64,000 nucleotides of DNA from Rhipicephalus microplus (GCF_043290135.1 NC_134700.1:164209772-164273771); one strand, 5' to 3'; positions 45,837-60,025 are shown, counted from the first letter of the stretch. Translations and numbers: made by a program. Notes: a model not told the origin generated them from the letters alone.

Positions 45837-46555
45837 CACAGAGTGCATGATGATGAGTGGGGTGAAGCATCCGTCTGTGCGACCATCCGTGCGTCCTTTC
45901 ATTCGTCTATGCATCCATCCGTGCGTCCATCCCTGTGTCCGTCCCTGCATTCATCCCTGCATTCGTCCATCCATGCGCGCGTCCATCCATTCATCCATGC
46001 GTCTGTCCGTGCATCGGTCTGTCTCTGTCCATCCATGCGTCCGTTCATCTAGTGAACACTCCAAGTACCTCTATCTCACATCTTTTCGTCATATATTCGG
46101 CATATAGAAGTCCCGCCATCCAGCGGACATTTCATGGACTAAACGAGAGCTGGCACTCACGCATTTTCTTACAACATGCGCTTCTTGTCTACTTCCCACT
46201 TTTCACCGCCTCAAGTTCAAAGCTATATACTAGTTCACTACATTCATGGCCCTGCGGCCGAACCTTCTCTAACCCTTGCTAAAACCAAGAAGGTTGCGTC
46301 CAGCGAATTTAACGTGACAACCCTTTCTGGTCGGATAGTGCTCAAAGTGCGTCCTTCTGATACTAGTTTTTTTTTGTAAAAATCAAATCCATGGAAATTT
46401 TGATTATAGATTAAGTCATCAATACTCGTCTCTGTAAGTTGTTTCATGAAAAAAACTATTTTTCATTTATGAATAACATGCATGGGATTCCACCTTAATT
46501 GAAAAGGGTGCGCGTGTGCCGCTCCTCTAGTATGGTCGTGGAGGTAGCTACGTAT

Positions 46556-46613
<58 letters not shown>

Positions 46614-46672
46614 GTTACATACATTGCGGATGCACGACCCACAGCTTAGGGAGCTTCGTCCCAAAAACTATG
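45837..46672 (+). repeat. GGGGCGAAGC composite repeat, long copy with two microsatellite cores
   Basis: Head GATGATGAGTGGGGTGAAGC; a CCATCCGTGCGTCC tetranucleotide array 45880-46045; right module GTGAACACTCCAAGTACC with ATCCAGCGGACATTTCATGG; a unique middle; GTGTGCCGCTCCTCTAGTAT; a (TAC)n core at 46553-46612; and tail GCACGACCCACAGCTTAGGG, AGCTTCGTCCC. It is the most complete member in the window. It has no credible ORF; frames over the array are artefacts. Confidence 0.72.
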
Positions 46673-48944
46673 GACCATCTCCCCGAAGCGAACCTTGATA
46701 CCAGTTGGTAGCCTCCTAACACCGACTGTTCCTTCTCCTATCAAAATTGTTGATGCAGGCCGATTGTGTTCAGTGACTATAAGAAGTATATATGCACATT
46801 CATTGCATTGGGAATACAGCCCCCACCTTTGAACTTGCGCCATTTGGCTGCTAGGAGCTAACACTTGGCATTGTTCTGACACATGTGACCTGTGCATCTG
46901 CTGTAATTTCAGCCAGCATCGCATTCCAGTCATAATTTTAGGCACACATCCCTCCGGGTGAGAAACAACTTCCTGGTGGCCAGACCGCACTATAAAGCAT
47001 TGAAAAACAATCGACAACTATTGGCCATACAGTTTTGCTACAGAATCGGGCCGCACATTCTTGGGACACCGTCTACACCATCTGAGAATGCATGTGTGAC
47101 ATGTGACCTTGCGTGTGTGCCTGTACTCTAGCCTGCGTCCCCCTCCCCCACCCTCGATGTGGAGCCACAGCGCAACAACAACAAAAACAACAGCAAAATG
47201 AATTCATTCAAATACGTTTTCATAAACAACAAATGAGGAACCTTATAGGTTTGGGATCGAAGCATACTCTTCTTCTCACAAAAGATGCAAAGCTCTTCTT
47301 ACGTAAAGGTGTAAAAGGTTTCTTGGGGTAGTGGCGGCTTGCCTCGCTGTCAGGAAAAAAAAAGAAAAAGTCAGTAATATACCACGTGAAACAGTATACT
47401 GACAGGAATCGAAGCAACGTGGGAGGTTGTGAAAGAATCTCTTTGCTTGTGCGCTCTCCACGGTTTTCGAGCGACTGTTGCTTGGGCCTCTCGCTCCGCT
47501 TGTTAAATCCCAAGCTTAAGGTCGCAGCGGAACGCAGGATGTTGCTAAGTTTGCATGCCAAAGGTTCTAAAGCCCGTTTCATAAGATCCGCTTTGCGCAA
47601 CTGTATCTCAGTCGCGCGGAAGGGAAACTCGAAGCCATTTTTCGTATACGGGCTTCACTGCTCTGTCGCCGAGCATTCGCAATGTGGGCGTGTCTAGTTG
47701 CAACACTAAACGTGAATGTTGTATATGGAATTCCAGCGTTGCGTATACCTCGACAAGGCACTTTTTAATCTGTGTATTTAGTGATCTCACTATAATGGTG
47801 TTGCGCTGGCTTGCTTGAATTGATCGACTTATCGTTGAACACGGTGAATCCCTTGGCTCGAAATTATGGCAAGACAAGGCATTTAAACTCAGTGTTGCAC
47901 AGCGTATTGCTCATGATCCTCTGCGCGAAAAATGTCACTAAAGCTTGTTAGTATGAAACGCTGGCAAGAATCTTTACCAACACTCGTGTTCGTGAATCTA
48001 ATATAACCCTTCAGTGCGTATTCCAGCAAACGCTAGTTTTCCTTCCATGCTTTGCAACATGTAAAGGCTTACTGCCGGAGATTCAAGGGTGTTGGTGAGG
48101 CGCGGAAAACGACAGTTTTGGCACGTGTTGTCGGTCGCAGTTCATGCGCTTTCAGTAGGCGAATGCAGAAAAGGAAACGTAGGTTCCAGTAGACCCAGCA
48201 AAGCATCTGTCACCCTCGGGACAGCTTTGAAATATTCTCCGAAGCGTCTAGGCTTACTACTACACTAATGTCCAGGCAAATGATCGCAAAAAAAAATGGT
48301 GAACGCACGGGGGGCGGCTAAAAACAAGAGCGACTTTTCAATACGGACGTATCCACTCTTTTTTTTAGATGGATCATCGCATAATTTTAATTGTTTGCTT
48401 ATAATTTGATTCTATTACCAAGGCAGTCAACCTATGGAAGCTAAAGGGATTCCCGGGAATGTCTCCATTAGTCCTTGAAAAAACATGCTTTTGTTTTTTA
48501 TAAAGGCTAATTGACGCAGCGATGACTATTACGTAGTACTTGCAAGACCACTGTATGTGTCCGATGTCTTATGAGGAAATGAATCAATAAATGTAACAAA
48601 ACAAAATACGGCGTTCAACGAAAATAAGCTAACGAAATATAGTATAGAGTAAATCTTCTTGAGATGCCTACCAGTCATCAATACGCACTGCTCCCGATAT
48701 TTTTAAAGAAAGGAACAATAAGAAATCTTTCATTTATAATTTTACATTTTTGTTTCAAAACTGCTAAATCGCTACGCAAGACCGTGCCAAAACAAACAAA
48801 CAAATAAGGTTGAAGAAGGGTGGAGGGGGGTGGCGCCATCTTTACATTCGAGAAATGGTGACAAACATTGTTAGATTGCTTCTGCTACATACCTATAGTA
48901 CTTAATCAGTAAAAATGATGATATTGCTTGCTTTTTTACAGCCG
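46673..48944. other. No gene recognised
   Basis: Mixed-composition DNA. Open frames at 46646-47017, 47220-47600 and 47386-47697 overlap on both strands and have no recognised domain. Confidence 0.45.
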
Positions 48945-49150
48945 GATTTTAGCCCGAAAAAACTATATGATCGTTAGAAACGTTGCATTGAATGGTTCTG
49001 GAAATGTACACCATCTGCTGTTGTTTAAGGCGCACTGACACCGTACAGTTAAGGGGCCTTTTCCGCTTCACCTCATTTGAAATGTGAACGTGGTGGCTCT
49101 GATCCTTGGGTCTGCCGCCGAGCACCACAACGTCTGCCCCACAACGGCGC
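48945..49150 (-). mobile_element. Ruka-like SINE, minus strand, strongly diverged
   Basis: On the plus strand TTTTAGCCCGAAAAAACTAT, GGTTCTGGAAATGTACACCA, GGCGCACTGACACCG and CTGCCGCCGAGCACCACAAC parallel the reversed SINE blocks. The order is right but identity is low. Confidence 0.55.
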
Positions 49151-51855
49151 ACTATCAGTGATATTGAAGTTCATCGTTTTCTGAGGTTGTCATACGCATG
49201 CCATGCCAGTTTTTAGAAATTTCCGTATGTAGCCAATGCCACCAAAGTACGAAGAATGCACTTTAAAATCTCTTACGTCAAGCAAGCACATTTCGTTGCG
49301 AAATTCCAAAATCATATTTTCACCTTTATTTTCTCCTCTATTAAAACCAATTGATGGTGAAATAAATCACATGATTTTGGGAACATAATTTGTTACAATA
49401 CAAACTAATTCATTATTTCACTAACACGCCGCTTTATATGCCCCGCTCTTTCAAACAAGGAGACCTTGAAGACACCTCAGAGGCCTCGAACTACACTTAT
49501 AAAACTAAGCTTTTGGTTAAAAGAAATAGTTGCTAGCTTTCAAGTACACGAATGACCAGGGATATATAGAGAGCAGTTTATTAATGCGCTTACAGGCAAC
49601 ACCTAATCGCATAATCAATAACTGCCGGCTACACCGAATCCTTCGCATTGCTGGAAACAACAACGATTGGCTTAAGCAATGCCTTGTCATTCCCCCGCCA
49701 TAAAGAATAAATGAGAGACATAAAATAAAATACACACCTACCGGCTACCTTAGGGATCGATCGACACATAAATGACTGGAATAGCGGCCATATCCAGCCG
49801 AACATCACCATCGATTCCCTGTCTGCTCTCTCGCCGATAATAGGACCAATGCGTGGCCTCAAAGTATGACGGCCTCTCCAGGCCGTGATACTAGTGTTCT
49901 GCTTGTCCTGCGAATGTATTGCTCGTACATCCGACCATGCACGTTGATACACGTCGTCTCTCTTAACTGTTCTAGTTCCCAATAAATGGCTGATATCTGC
50001 TACTGTGGTCTGGCGAAATTGAACCTGGTTTTTCAAAAATTTTGTTTATGTTAGCTATCATCCTTGATCGTTTACATATATGCCGTAATTATCAGACGAC
50101 AACGAAATGTCCAAGTAAAAACCAGCTTTCAATAACATCGAGACGAAAATAATGGTAGGGATGATGCACAACGTACCAGATCGTCGTATTGTTTTTGGTA
50201 AACAAACAAGTTTGCATGTTTATGTGTAATGAAGTAAGAGCACTAATATTATTTCTGTGGCAGAATTTCAGGAATGACACCATGAAGGAGAGTATAACTG
50301 ATCAACGTAGCCTTGAGCCAGCTCAACGAAAGAAATAATGACAAGTCTATTTTACCTCTTAAGTGAATTTCGAGAGGGACAACTTTGATCAGTGAAATCA
50401 GGCACGTTACATAAGCAACATAACGCTGTGAAGGCCTGGCCTGACCTGTGTAGGTAAATGTCGAGCAGTGTGATCCGAACTTACTGTACACCGTGTTCAT
50501 TTTCTTTCTCGTCGTAAATGCCAATGCGTTTAGCGCTTGCGTACTTGATCTCGGGCAAGGTTTTTTGTAACCGGTCATTTGCGAACAGCATAAAAAAAGG
50601 ATGAGGGAAGACATGACCGAGCTTGCGAGCGTAGTTGTGCACGTGCTCACCTTTTTTTTGCATTGCTCATGAGCTTTCCTTCATGTAAACGCTTTGTTAC
50701 TAAGCTCTCTCTCTCTTTCTCATTTCCCACAACGCGATTCAATCAGTTGAATACTCGATGGCCAATCTTTGACTCTTCGGTGTTGTCTCGAGTTACATGG
50801 TTAAAGTTGGCGACCTCTCTGTGGCAGATCAGCTTGTTTCTTTATTTTTTATTTGATTTTTTTATGTTCAGCAGCTTTATGGTGACTTTTATTCTTCAAG
50901 TGTTTGATTAAGGTATGCGCATCAATGGTGGTATATATCTGAGTCATAGTCAAGTAAGCTAACTTCAGGACAGTCAGACGGCTTCTAAAAAGTAGTAGCA
51001 TAAAAAAAATTATTGAACAGAGTTGAGTTTATTCGCATCATTATAAATAACGTGGCGAGCTACTAATGAAGAGCGGCTAAATATACTGCTTGCGAGTAAT
51101 CTTTCCAACCTGCACAAACGTCGTTATGACCATGGCTACTAAAACAAAGACACGAAAAATTGCTCAGACAGCGACCTGTCCATTACTCGTGTGCGGTTAT
51201 GAAGTAGGCATGTACCAACGTCTCCTTTGTTTCATTCAATGCCAGTGCAAACGCGTGCTCTTCAACGGGAGCCATCGGTACGCCTTATTAGTTCAGAGAG
51301 TGGTCGTGATGCGACGCCACATGAGGGGCAGGGCTGCTTGCATCACACGTGCTTCCGAGCACTTTCCCCCGAAGATGCGATGGACGTGTTTCCCACAACA
51401 TAATCGTACGTCTGTCAAATTTTTTACTTCGTGTTCCTTTTTGTGTGTGTGTGTGGCTCTACACAATGCCGCCCCCACATCACAGCGCATGACATCTAGA
51501 AGCGTTCCAGTGACGCTTCCCCACTGCTTGCCAGCATAGCTCCACGAACGGCGACGCACTATGTTAAAACGCCGTATCTTTTACAGAGCCAACAGTTCTC
51601 CTCCTTTCCTCCTCCTTCTTTAACTCCCCCTCCCCCATTCCCCGCGTGGAGCCGTGTAGGTGACTACGTTGTGAAAGACAGTAACAGCTCTGCGGTTATT
51701 TCTTCATTTTTTGCCTTTATGAACGTTTATGAGCATGACCGCCAACTTAGGGAACACGAGGAATGCAAGGCGCCGCCCCACGGATCTCTACGCAACTAAA
51801 CGAAAAATTACTTCAAATATACTGGGGCACAAGTTAGTTCATCAATGAGCCTTGC
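49151..51855. other. No gene recognised
   Basis: The longest frame is 49629-50036 (minus, 135 codons), with a donor-like GGTAGGTGTG at its end but a weak acceptor and a competing frame. 51090-51539 (plus, 149 codons) is also unassigned. A C-rich stretch at 51597-51645 resembles one at 47140-47160. Confidence 0.4.
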
Positions 51856-52453
51856 AGCAACATAGCAAGGAACGACTCGGTGATGCGAGCTCGAAGCATG
51901 CCGCAACGATGACCCAAGATGAGACCCACGAAGGCAACTACCGAGCGAAAGTTCAACGCCGGGGGAAATTAAGAGCCAAAATAGAAGAAGCTACGAAACC
52001 CCCGCCACTAAGATCCGCCCGCCTCTACGAGGTCACACTCAGAATATTGCAACACTAAGGTTCATGACAATCCCGGTCCTTCGCAAGATACAACTGACAA
52101 AGTACTCCGACCCCAACTGTAACTACTGCCGCGAGCCAGCAATTACGGAGCATATCCTCCGAGAATACCCCGTTCACGAATCAAGCCGAGCTGCTTTTAT
52201 GAAAAAAGCTCCGCGTACCCTGCCTCAGCTACAGCAAGACATGGAAGGTACTAGCAACTAGATACTTGAAGACCCACTCATCAGAGCCAGCCTGAACCTG
52301 TAGTGTGCTGCCTGGCGCACGATTGCCATTCCCTGCCCAGCAGTAACAAGCTGACTAGTTTGAGGTCACCCGAGTTTTTTTTTTCATGGTTCTGAAGCCG
52401 ACAAGCGAGAGCACATTGTAAATTGTCCAATAAAGTTTTCAATCAATCAATCA
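51856..52453 (+). pseudogene. LINE family C ORF2 C-terminus and 3' UTR, 5' truncated
   Basis: Encodes RSARLYEVTLRILQ, stop, then after a frame change IPVLRKIQLTKYSDPNCNYC, REPAITEHILREYPV and PRTLPQLQQDMEG. The CNYC with a downstream EHIL and PVH corresponds to the CCHC motif at the end of many LINE ORF2 proteins (the last Cys is Tyr here). The 3' UTR has AATAAA at 52429-52434 followed by (AATC)n to 52453. The tail differs from families A and B. Confidence 0.7.
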
Positions 52454-55400
52454 ACCGTATGGTTTTCATCGTGAGACACTTCATGAGGGGGCGCCCTCTC
52501 CCATAACCGCAAAGCACCCGCGAACACTAGGTAATGGGCGAGAGCAGGAAAGGACTAGAGGAAAGTATGGTGAACGGCTGGATCGGGCGCGTCTGGCTGG
52601 CACAGATAAAATAGAGAAGGGGCTGTTTGCACAAACACCTCACGTGCAAACATGGTTCGCGGAAGGCACAATACGGTATAAGTATCACTGTGGTTTCTTA
52701 GTTAGGAACGCGTCTATATTTAGTGAATTGTTTCTATGTGATAGCGGCGATATTGCTATTCAAAATGATCGGTATGTGTAATCTTTTGACTAATAGTAGC
52801 ACGTGACATAGAGCTACTATAGGTTGAATGACAATTACTTTCAGAACGGTAGTTTTGTGGGACTGTCCATGTAGTCATGGGCGAGAGCCTCGAAGACATA
52901 ACCACAAACCTAAGAACTGCAACTCTGTAGTGGGGTTCGTTTATTTTAAATAAAGTTATTTTCTCTTGGTGCACCTTCATCTAGGAATCTAATAAAGCCG
53001 ACACGCAACCACTGACATTTTGTGGGTCACCAGGGAAGCAACTAACTACCAAATTTTTCGTTTTCGTTTTTATTATGAGGTCGGCCAATCTAAGGAGTTG
53101 TTTAGCACGATAGACTGATTATCTGAGGTTCAATGAAGTCACTTAACTTGTGTTGCTCTTGCTTATTTTGTTGTGTTCGTCTTCGATCATTTACTTAAAG
53201 CCAAGCGCGCTTTAACCTTCTGCCACAGCATAAAACACAGAAGTGATACAGAAATATCAAGGCGCTTCTCATTGCCAGTGTAACTCTGAGAGTAAGAGCC
53301 GAACGCACAAGCCTATTTTTTTTCGCTCTTTTTTTATATTTGGCACCGTCACGATAGCAGCTGAATTGTCGCATAAAAAAAGAAGTCTCAGCACCTTTTC
53401 ATACATTTGGCCCGTCGAAACCTGAAACATATTCTCATGAGGAATGTTCGCACTTATCTTTCCTTTTGAAGCTACTGAAAAGGCTCCCTTGTATGGCAGC
53501 GCATCGATTGCTGTGCGCCATTCAAAGTGGGACGATGTCATTTTGTCCTCGTTGCAATGCGCGATCGATGTCGGCGGGGGGCTTTATGCCGAAACTTCGC
53601 GCCTCGCTCACCGTTACCGTCGAGGGTGGAGTCAACAAAAAGACTGGATCTTTGAGACTAACATAGAACAGACGCGCGGGCATTCTGTTTGCCAGACGGT
53701 AGCAATGGTGGTTTGCTGAGCACCTTTGCCGAACTGTTGAGCCGATCTCGATGAGCACATGGGCAAGCTCAAGGGACGCGCACATAAGGACAGAAAACTG
53801 AGGCTCAGAGTTATAGAGCGCTTGTGAGCTCGATCTCTTGTTTCATCTATTCATCGTTGTACTCCTATACGCACTCGACTCGTGGAGGCGCGGCCCTAGA
53901 ACGTACACAGTGTTTTAACGGGGTGAGAGTATAGAAAGAAACAATGTATTTACAATATGCACAGAGAGAAATAGATTATGTTACATGCCAAATAGTTGAC
54001 ATCAAATTTCAAGCATTTCAAGCATCACAATCGCAAGCATTAATGGCGGCTCTCAAGATCAGACAGATATTGCGAATGAATTTAACAATTACTTTACAGT
54101 TAATATTACATCAGTGTCCGAAAGCTTTGAAGGAGCGCTTGAAAGACAACGACAGTCATTCATTCTATATCCTACCATACCTGAAGAAATTCTCAAGCAA
54201 TTATAGTTATCAATCAATTGATAGACTTCCCTTGCACCAGTTCATGACAGCGATAAGCAGTCGCAGCAATTATCGCTTTTGTGGCCGATACCAAAACGTG
54301 TTCATCACAAAGCCACCACAACCATTGCAGCCCTGTTGATACCACACAATCGGGCAAACCCTAAAGTCGTTCGTAAGCGGAACGTTAGGGAGCAGTGGAA
54401 TCATCGTGCGCACAGGCGTGCGAGCGGGTTTATCACGTGGCATTTTTTGTATTTCACCGGCATTTGTAGTTAGCAGAAAAACACTAATAATAAACAGATC
54501 CAACGTTCGAAACTGTCTAATCGGACGTTTTGCAAACTGATCTATAACTTTCTCATGAAAATTTTCCATACATCTTTGTTCCTTCAGAAGTAATTATTTA
54601 AACACATCTAAATAAACAATATTTTAGATCACGAAAAATAGTATGATTAACTCCAGGCAACAGTCAGCCACATGCATTTGGTCGCGTCGTATTTGTGTGT
54701 GTCGGCATATTTTACATACTGAATATAGCTGGGGCACCCTGTACACCCCATGAGTTGGACGGGACGGTAAGTTATTTTTTAGTCTACTTCACTTAGAGAT
54801 TTATATCATAAGAACTCCATTGAGTACTCAAATGGATGATACTTGAAAAGCCAGCATCTTTGGGACTAAGGTGTTGACTGGTATCTACATGCTTAAATAT
54901 GTTCTGATTGAATCAAAAATATCTTCTGGGGTTTCACTCCGCTTCCTGCAACAAGTCGCGATGTGATAAGCAACCTATGATGACCAACTTAGTAAACCAA
55001 AGAAGATAAGCATATGATGTCTGGTAATTACCGTATGTTCATTAGGCCAACCTGACTGCAGTTTCTTGTTAGCGCTCACTAATGGCATTCCGGCATCTAT
55101 TACGTCCGATGTGAAAGGATGTTTGCAAGTAATGGAGATACAACGTTCCTAATAGAACGGCAGAATCTATTTCCGTTGTGCATCGCTGTGTATGACTGTT
55201 ACCATTGTGACTACGACGTTACGTACATGGTGTGTCGCGATTCTTTCTCTGATAATCTACCGTCGCGAAGAATACGAATGCAGTTGTCTGTAAGGATGCT
55301 ACTTTGCGAGAGATTATTGTGTCCGGCCTCCCATTACGCCAGTACTCCCTAGTTAGAAGACAAGGCTAAAAGGAAAGTTAGTGTTGCTAAACTTTCGCAC

Positions 55401-56525
55401 TCCATTAGATGCAGCATAAGTTCAGCGACAGCATGTTTTGTTCATATTCACGTTGCGAAACTAAGAAGAAAACGTTAATACCTGCCCTGCTTTCCTTTAT
55501 TAACACAGGGAATATTCAGACATTTTAGACACTTACTTTGGAAACGAAGAATTTCAAGCGTGTTGATTGCGTGCGTATTGTAACAGAGATTTCACATGGA
55601 CACGAATTATTTTTTGTTAGACTTTTGTACATCACATGACTTCCTCTGCGTGGTTCTCTCTTGTTCGGCAGCAGAATTCTCATTCCGCAGTTAATAATTG
55701 ATCCCAAAAGACGAGGCCTTCCAAAGGAAAAGCCATCTCCATCATTTGCAAGTGCTAATAATAGCACTATCGTCGAGGTCAATTCACAATACTACAGCAT
55801 GGTGACCCGCTATGACCGCTAGATACACGGCAGGTTCCATAAATCAGCGCTGTGATTCATGCCAAACAGGGGCCTCCCAGCACACAAATAGTGATACAGC
55901 ACACGTATACACAGTGTCAGGGGCGTTCCCTTACAAGTGTCCAGTGAATGCAAATAATTGTCGGATATCCAGTCTCATCTCTAGATGTGCAAGCGTTGTC
56001 GCTATGAAAGAGCGACATTAATGGGCAGTGGGAATAAAGGAGGGTTCCCCCACGAATTCCGCGAAGATATTTGTGTTTCCGGCAGCTGTTTTATTGATAA
56101 ATAAGACACAAGTTTTCTACAAAAGACAGGATTAAGCGACCTATGGATCTATGGTGAGCCAAACTACATAGAAATAGTCGCTCTGGCTGAGCAATTGCCG
56201 GCCGAGCCTGCCAGGCTAACTTCACCTCTGGCAACCTCACCACCACCACCGCCATTATCGATACGTCTTAAGCACAAGTTTACGTCACAGTGAAAAAATA
56301 TCGCTTCATTTGAATTTATCTGTGTGGTGCTGAAACACACAGAGGACGCTTACTGCGATGACTCACGGGCTCCCTCGAGAGAAAGCAGGATATTGCGGGG
56401 AACTTGTATGCCAAGATGGAGGCGAAGCTGTGACGTCCTCCACATTCGAGCACACTTTCGGAAAAACAATCCTCGTCAATCAACGAAGAACAGTGCTACT
56501 TACTTTTGAAAACAGCCTAACAAAA
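52454..56525. other. No gene recognised
   Basis: Unannotated, apart from two exon-like segments discussed as findings (54729-54766 plus, 55537-55754 minus). Open frames near 53444-53785 lie on opposite strands of the same DNA and carry no motif. Confidence 0.4.
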
Positions 56526-56645
56526 CTCACCGTGGTGGCGTAGCAGGTAAGATGTCACGCCGATGAGTTCGACGGAGCGGGTTCAATAGCATGCGCACGG
56601 CGGCTACGCTTTAGTTAAGACGAAAGGCAAGAACGCCCATATTTT
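56526..56645 (+). mobile_element. tRNA-derived SINE fragment, 5' part
   Basis: CACCGTGGTGGCGTAGCAGG (A-box region), GAGCGGGTTCAATAGCAT (B-box region), CACGGCGGCTACGCTTTA and AAGAACGCCCATATTTTGG follow SINE order. The promoter boxes are eroded and the 3' half is lost or unrecognisable. Confidence 0.6.
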
Positions 56646-59600
56646 GGACGAAGGCTAACTGTGCAAGGTGGTCAAACACGCCTAGAAAATGGTCGGTGGA
56701 CAAGCAGACCAGGTGACTGCCCTTCATACAAGCATATACATACAAGCGGTCCACAGCGTGTATCCGGATACGCTTATGAAGGCGCTCTTTTTAGGGAAAG
56801 TACCGAGCCTGAGGACATCATACCTGAATATGCACAAAACTTTGTTGTGTGCGTTGCAACAGTAACCACGATCTCTATCTAAATATATGCCTTCTGTTTT
56901 ACTGGTGCGCAAAGTCTTGAATGCACGTAGAATCAAAATGACCATTTTTATTCAGTAGCAGACATCTGAGAAACCTCTGACACTTTTTTAGCTCAGCCCC
57001 ATTCCCCCCCCCCCCCACCACTCAGTCAAAATTTCTATTGAAATTAAAATAGGTCCCAAACGTATGAATGTCATTAGTACAGCTGCTTGATTAGTATGGT
57101 ATGATGGACATTATATGGCTTTTGAAGATCAACCCTCAGGTTGAAGCAGGGATTTGAGAAAGATCAAATTTCGCATTAGCAGAAAGAGAATTTTTAACGC
57201 CGTTTCTTGAAAGTTTTATAGTGATACAATAAGAAATAGCACGAAGTTTACAATTATGTAACTTTGCACTGAAACAGACAAATTTGTATGCTAATATCTG
57301 GCAGAAAACGATGATGTAAACGTTTACACGCTACTTAAAATATGCAACATGTTTAAAAAGATTTTGTATAGTGCTGATACTAGCAAAGTAGCAATTCTTT
57401 CAGAGTTGTGAATAATACGATGCCAGCTTTTCGTGGGAAATTTATAAAATACCTTTTAGTTTACTTTTATTCTAACCCTGGAAGAGTTTAAAATTTAGAG
57501 CACAGTGTTTTATTTTTTTATAATTTTGCTAACCTCACCGAGTCCTCCAAGATTATTGAAAATTGAAGAAAAATATTGAGTACATAACATTACGTACGTT
57601 TAAACTTCTATGTTAAAGGCAATTTTGGTGCAGCGTTTGTCCATAAACAGAGTTTCTTTTCCCATGTATTTGTTAGCACATACATGTGTAAGCATTTTGT
57701 CTTTTGCTTTCCCAAATGTACTGTATTATCGTTGAGTTGTGCTGCACACAACTTACCGCTCCATGACAAATGAGGTGTTGCAATATCAGAGAATGCCATA
57801 TACATGACTTCGCTGTGCTAAGCTACTTGCGGCAGCCTTTCTTACATAGGAGCGGACACCTGCATCAGTCACCATAAACGGGTTTATGTCCTATGGCCTG
57901 ATGTTATCAGTGATCTATTGGCTAACCTCCATGTCCTTCCGTTTTTTTCTGCTCGTTCTCTTACATTCACATTTAAACTTTTGTAGTAGTGCCAGAATTT
58001 TGAAGATTATTGTCCCGCTATGAAAACAGTCAAGATTTTCAGTGATTGAAGCACATCACTGCGTAGCATAGCCTAATAAGCTCACACACAGCAATCCCCA
58101 TCGGAAGCAAATAGCGACTGAAATCTTTGTAAAAATACGCTGAAAAAACAGCATTCATGCGTCTTCAAACGAAGAAATCAACGCAACATCCTATGTACCC
58201 AGTAAACATGTCTGAGGTAGTGAGGAAACCAATTTGTCACGCCTTTCCAAATCGTGTTGTAGTAATAGGCGTCCTGTAACGTGAACAATGCAGACGATCG
58301 ATGGAAGAAAATAAGATTGACTTAGCGTGTTTAAAGCACGTCAGTTGCTCCACTATAATAGTATTGTGGCTGGGAGTTTCATAAGCAGCTGATATCATCC
58401 AATGTAACTTCCTGCGTGTAGTAAACACACACACACAAACACACACACACACACACACACACACAGCAAGCTCAAACCTCGGCCGCCTTTATGCGTTACC
58501 GCTTTCGGCCCTGACGTTGTATAAAAAGGACGTGAAGAAAGTTTGCTGCCAAATGTGACATAATGAAGTCAGAACTTGAAAAAGCTGTTCAAGCTATCCT
58601 GAATACATCTGCGCAAGCATACGTAGTACTTTTTTTTCGTCGTCTTCTTTAGAACTCTGCAAAGTAGGAAACAAGTAGAACATGGCTGATTGCGATAACA
58701 ATGACACTCGCCACAACCAAAATATGAATGACACCTTACTTGTTAACTATAAATGAGTAGCGATCGTATTTTTATGTATTTTCTTAAATTTCTTACTTGC
58801 TATTTAAAAAGGGGGTCTTCCCTGACACTAACGTATCGCCCGCAGCAGGGGACAGTATTCGTGTCCTAAATATAAGATATCAAGGTTCAGTGATGGTCAG
58901 ACATTTTAATGCATTCAAGCTAATCCAGATGTGTAGCTCTTGCAAAAGTTTCCGATTTCTCGTTGTTCTAGTTGAGAAACCTGTCCAGATTTATTAGATA
59001 ATAAGTAAGGGGTGTCTAATAGTGACACTGTACGTAGTGATACTTATAAAGTTTAATCCCTTTTATGAAAAATAATAATTGTGCGTGATGAAGCTAGAAG
59101 AAAACAACGATAAGGTGTAGTTCAATCAGCTTGACCTTGTAAACATGGGCGGAATGAACTCTGCCGCTGCAAAGCAGGCTTCGGCAATTTTTTGTGATGT
59201 TGGATCTTTCAAAGTTTTCAATGAGTAGATGGTGGCCATTCAAGTGCGATGAGGAGCTGTGTATCACGATCACAAAGACTTGCTATTGGACCGTTTAGGC
59301 GCTTTACATAATACGTAATTGCTGAGTGTTAGTTTCAGAACAATAACTCGCACTAACAGGGTTAAATAAAAAGATGTATATAATTCACCATACTTCACTT
59401 TGCAACCATTAAGCCCTGGTGTCTTATATTTAGGACATCGAGCCACTTTTCTTGTACACTGATGGGATGCTCATTAAAAAATATTTTTGTGTTCTTCAGG
59501 TTGTAGTAACACCAAATCAACTAGAAACAAAAATATCAGCTGGTTGAAAAAATCTGGGCGTAAAAAGGTAAAGAGCTCGTTGCGCGGAAATTCCGGTGTC

Positions 59601-60025
59601 AGCATGGGCATCACCGTCGACACCGTAGGTTGTAAGTGAAAAATCCTCATATGCGTGACCGAAAAATTGAGAATGATGCAAATAAAGTAAAGAAATGATA
59701 AAGATTCTAGAGCAGAGTAGGAACACAACCACGGTTGTTTGAGTCCTAGTGGGGATCCTAGTGGAGTTTTGTGGCACGTATAGTGGGTGCACACTCTCTC
59801 TCTCTTGTTCGTTCCTTCTATGCAATTCCTTACTCTCTGCCTTACTCTTTGTTCTTACCATAAAATTTCTTCTCCCTTTCACTTCTCACTGCAGTGTTAT
59901 ACCATAATAAACACAAGGTTAGCCTATGCTCGGCTGGCGTCTCTGGATACCTGCTTATAGTTACGACGCTCGCCTTCGGACCGTGGGTACGCGGCTTCGT
60001 ATAACACCTTAACAAGGCATGTTTT
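56646..60025. other. No gene recognised
   Basis: A/T-rich DNA. Open frames at 59474-59882 (minus) overlap in two registers without motif. Confidence 0.5.
58423..58466. repeat. (CA)n microsatellite
   Basis: About 20 CA units with one AA interruption. Confidence 0.9.

Noticed and set aside
45870..46060. CRISPR-like regularly spaced repeat
   Set aside because: The period is four bases with no distinct spacers; it is a eukaryotic microsatellite.
49629..50036. 135-codon minus-strand frame ending near a donor-like GGTAGG
   Set aside because: A second frame over the same DNA is equally protein-like, the acceptor lacks a pyrimidine tract, and no domain is recognised.
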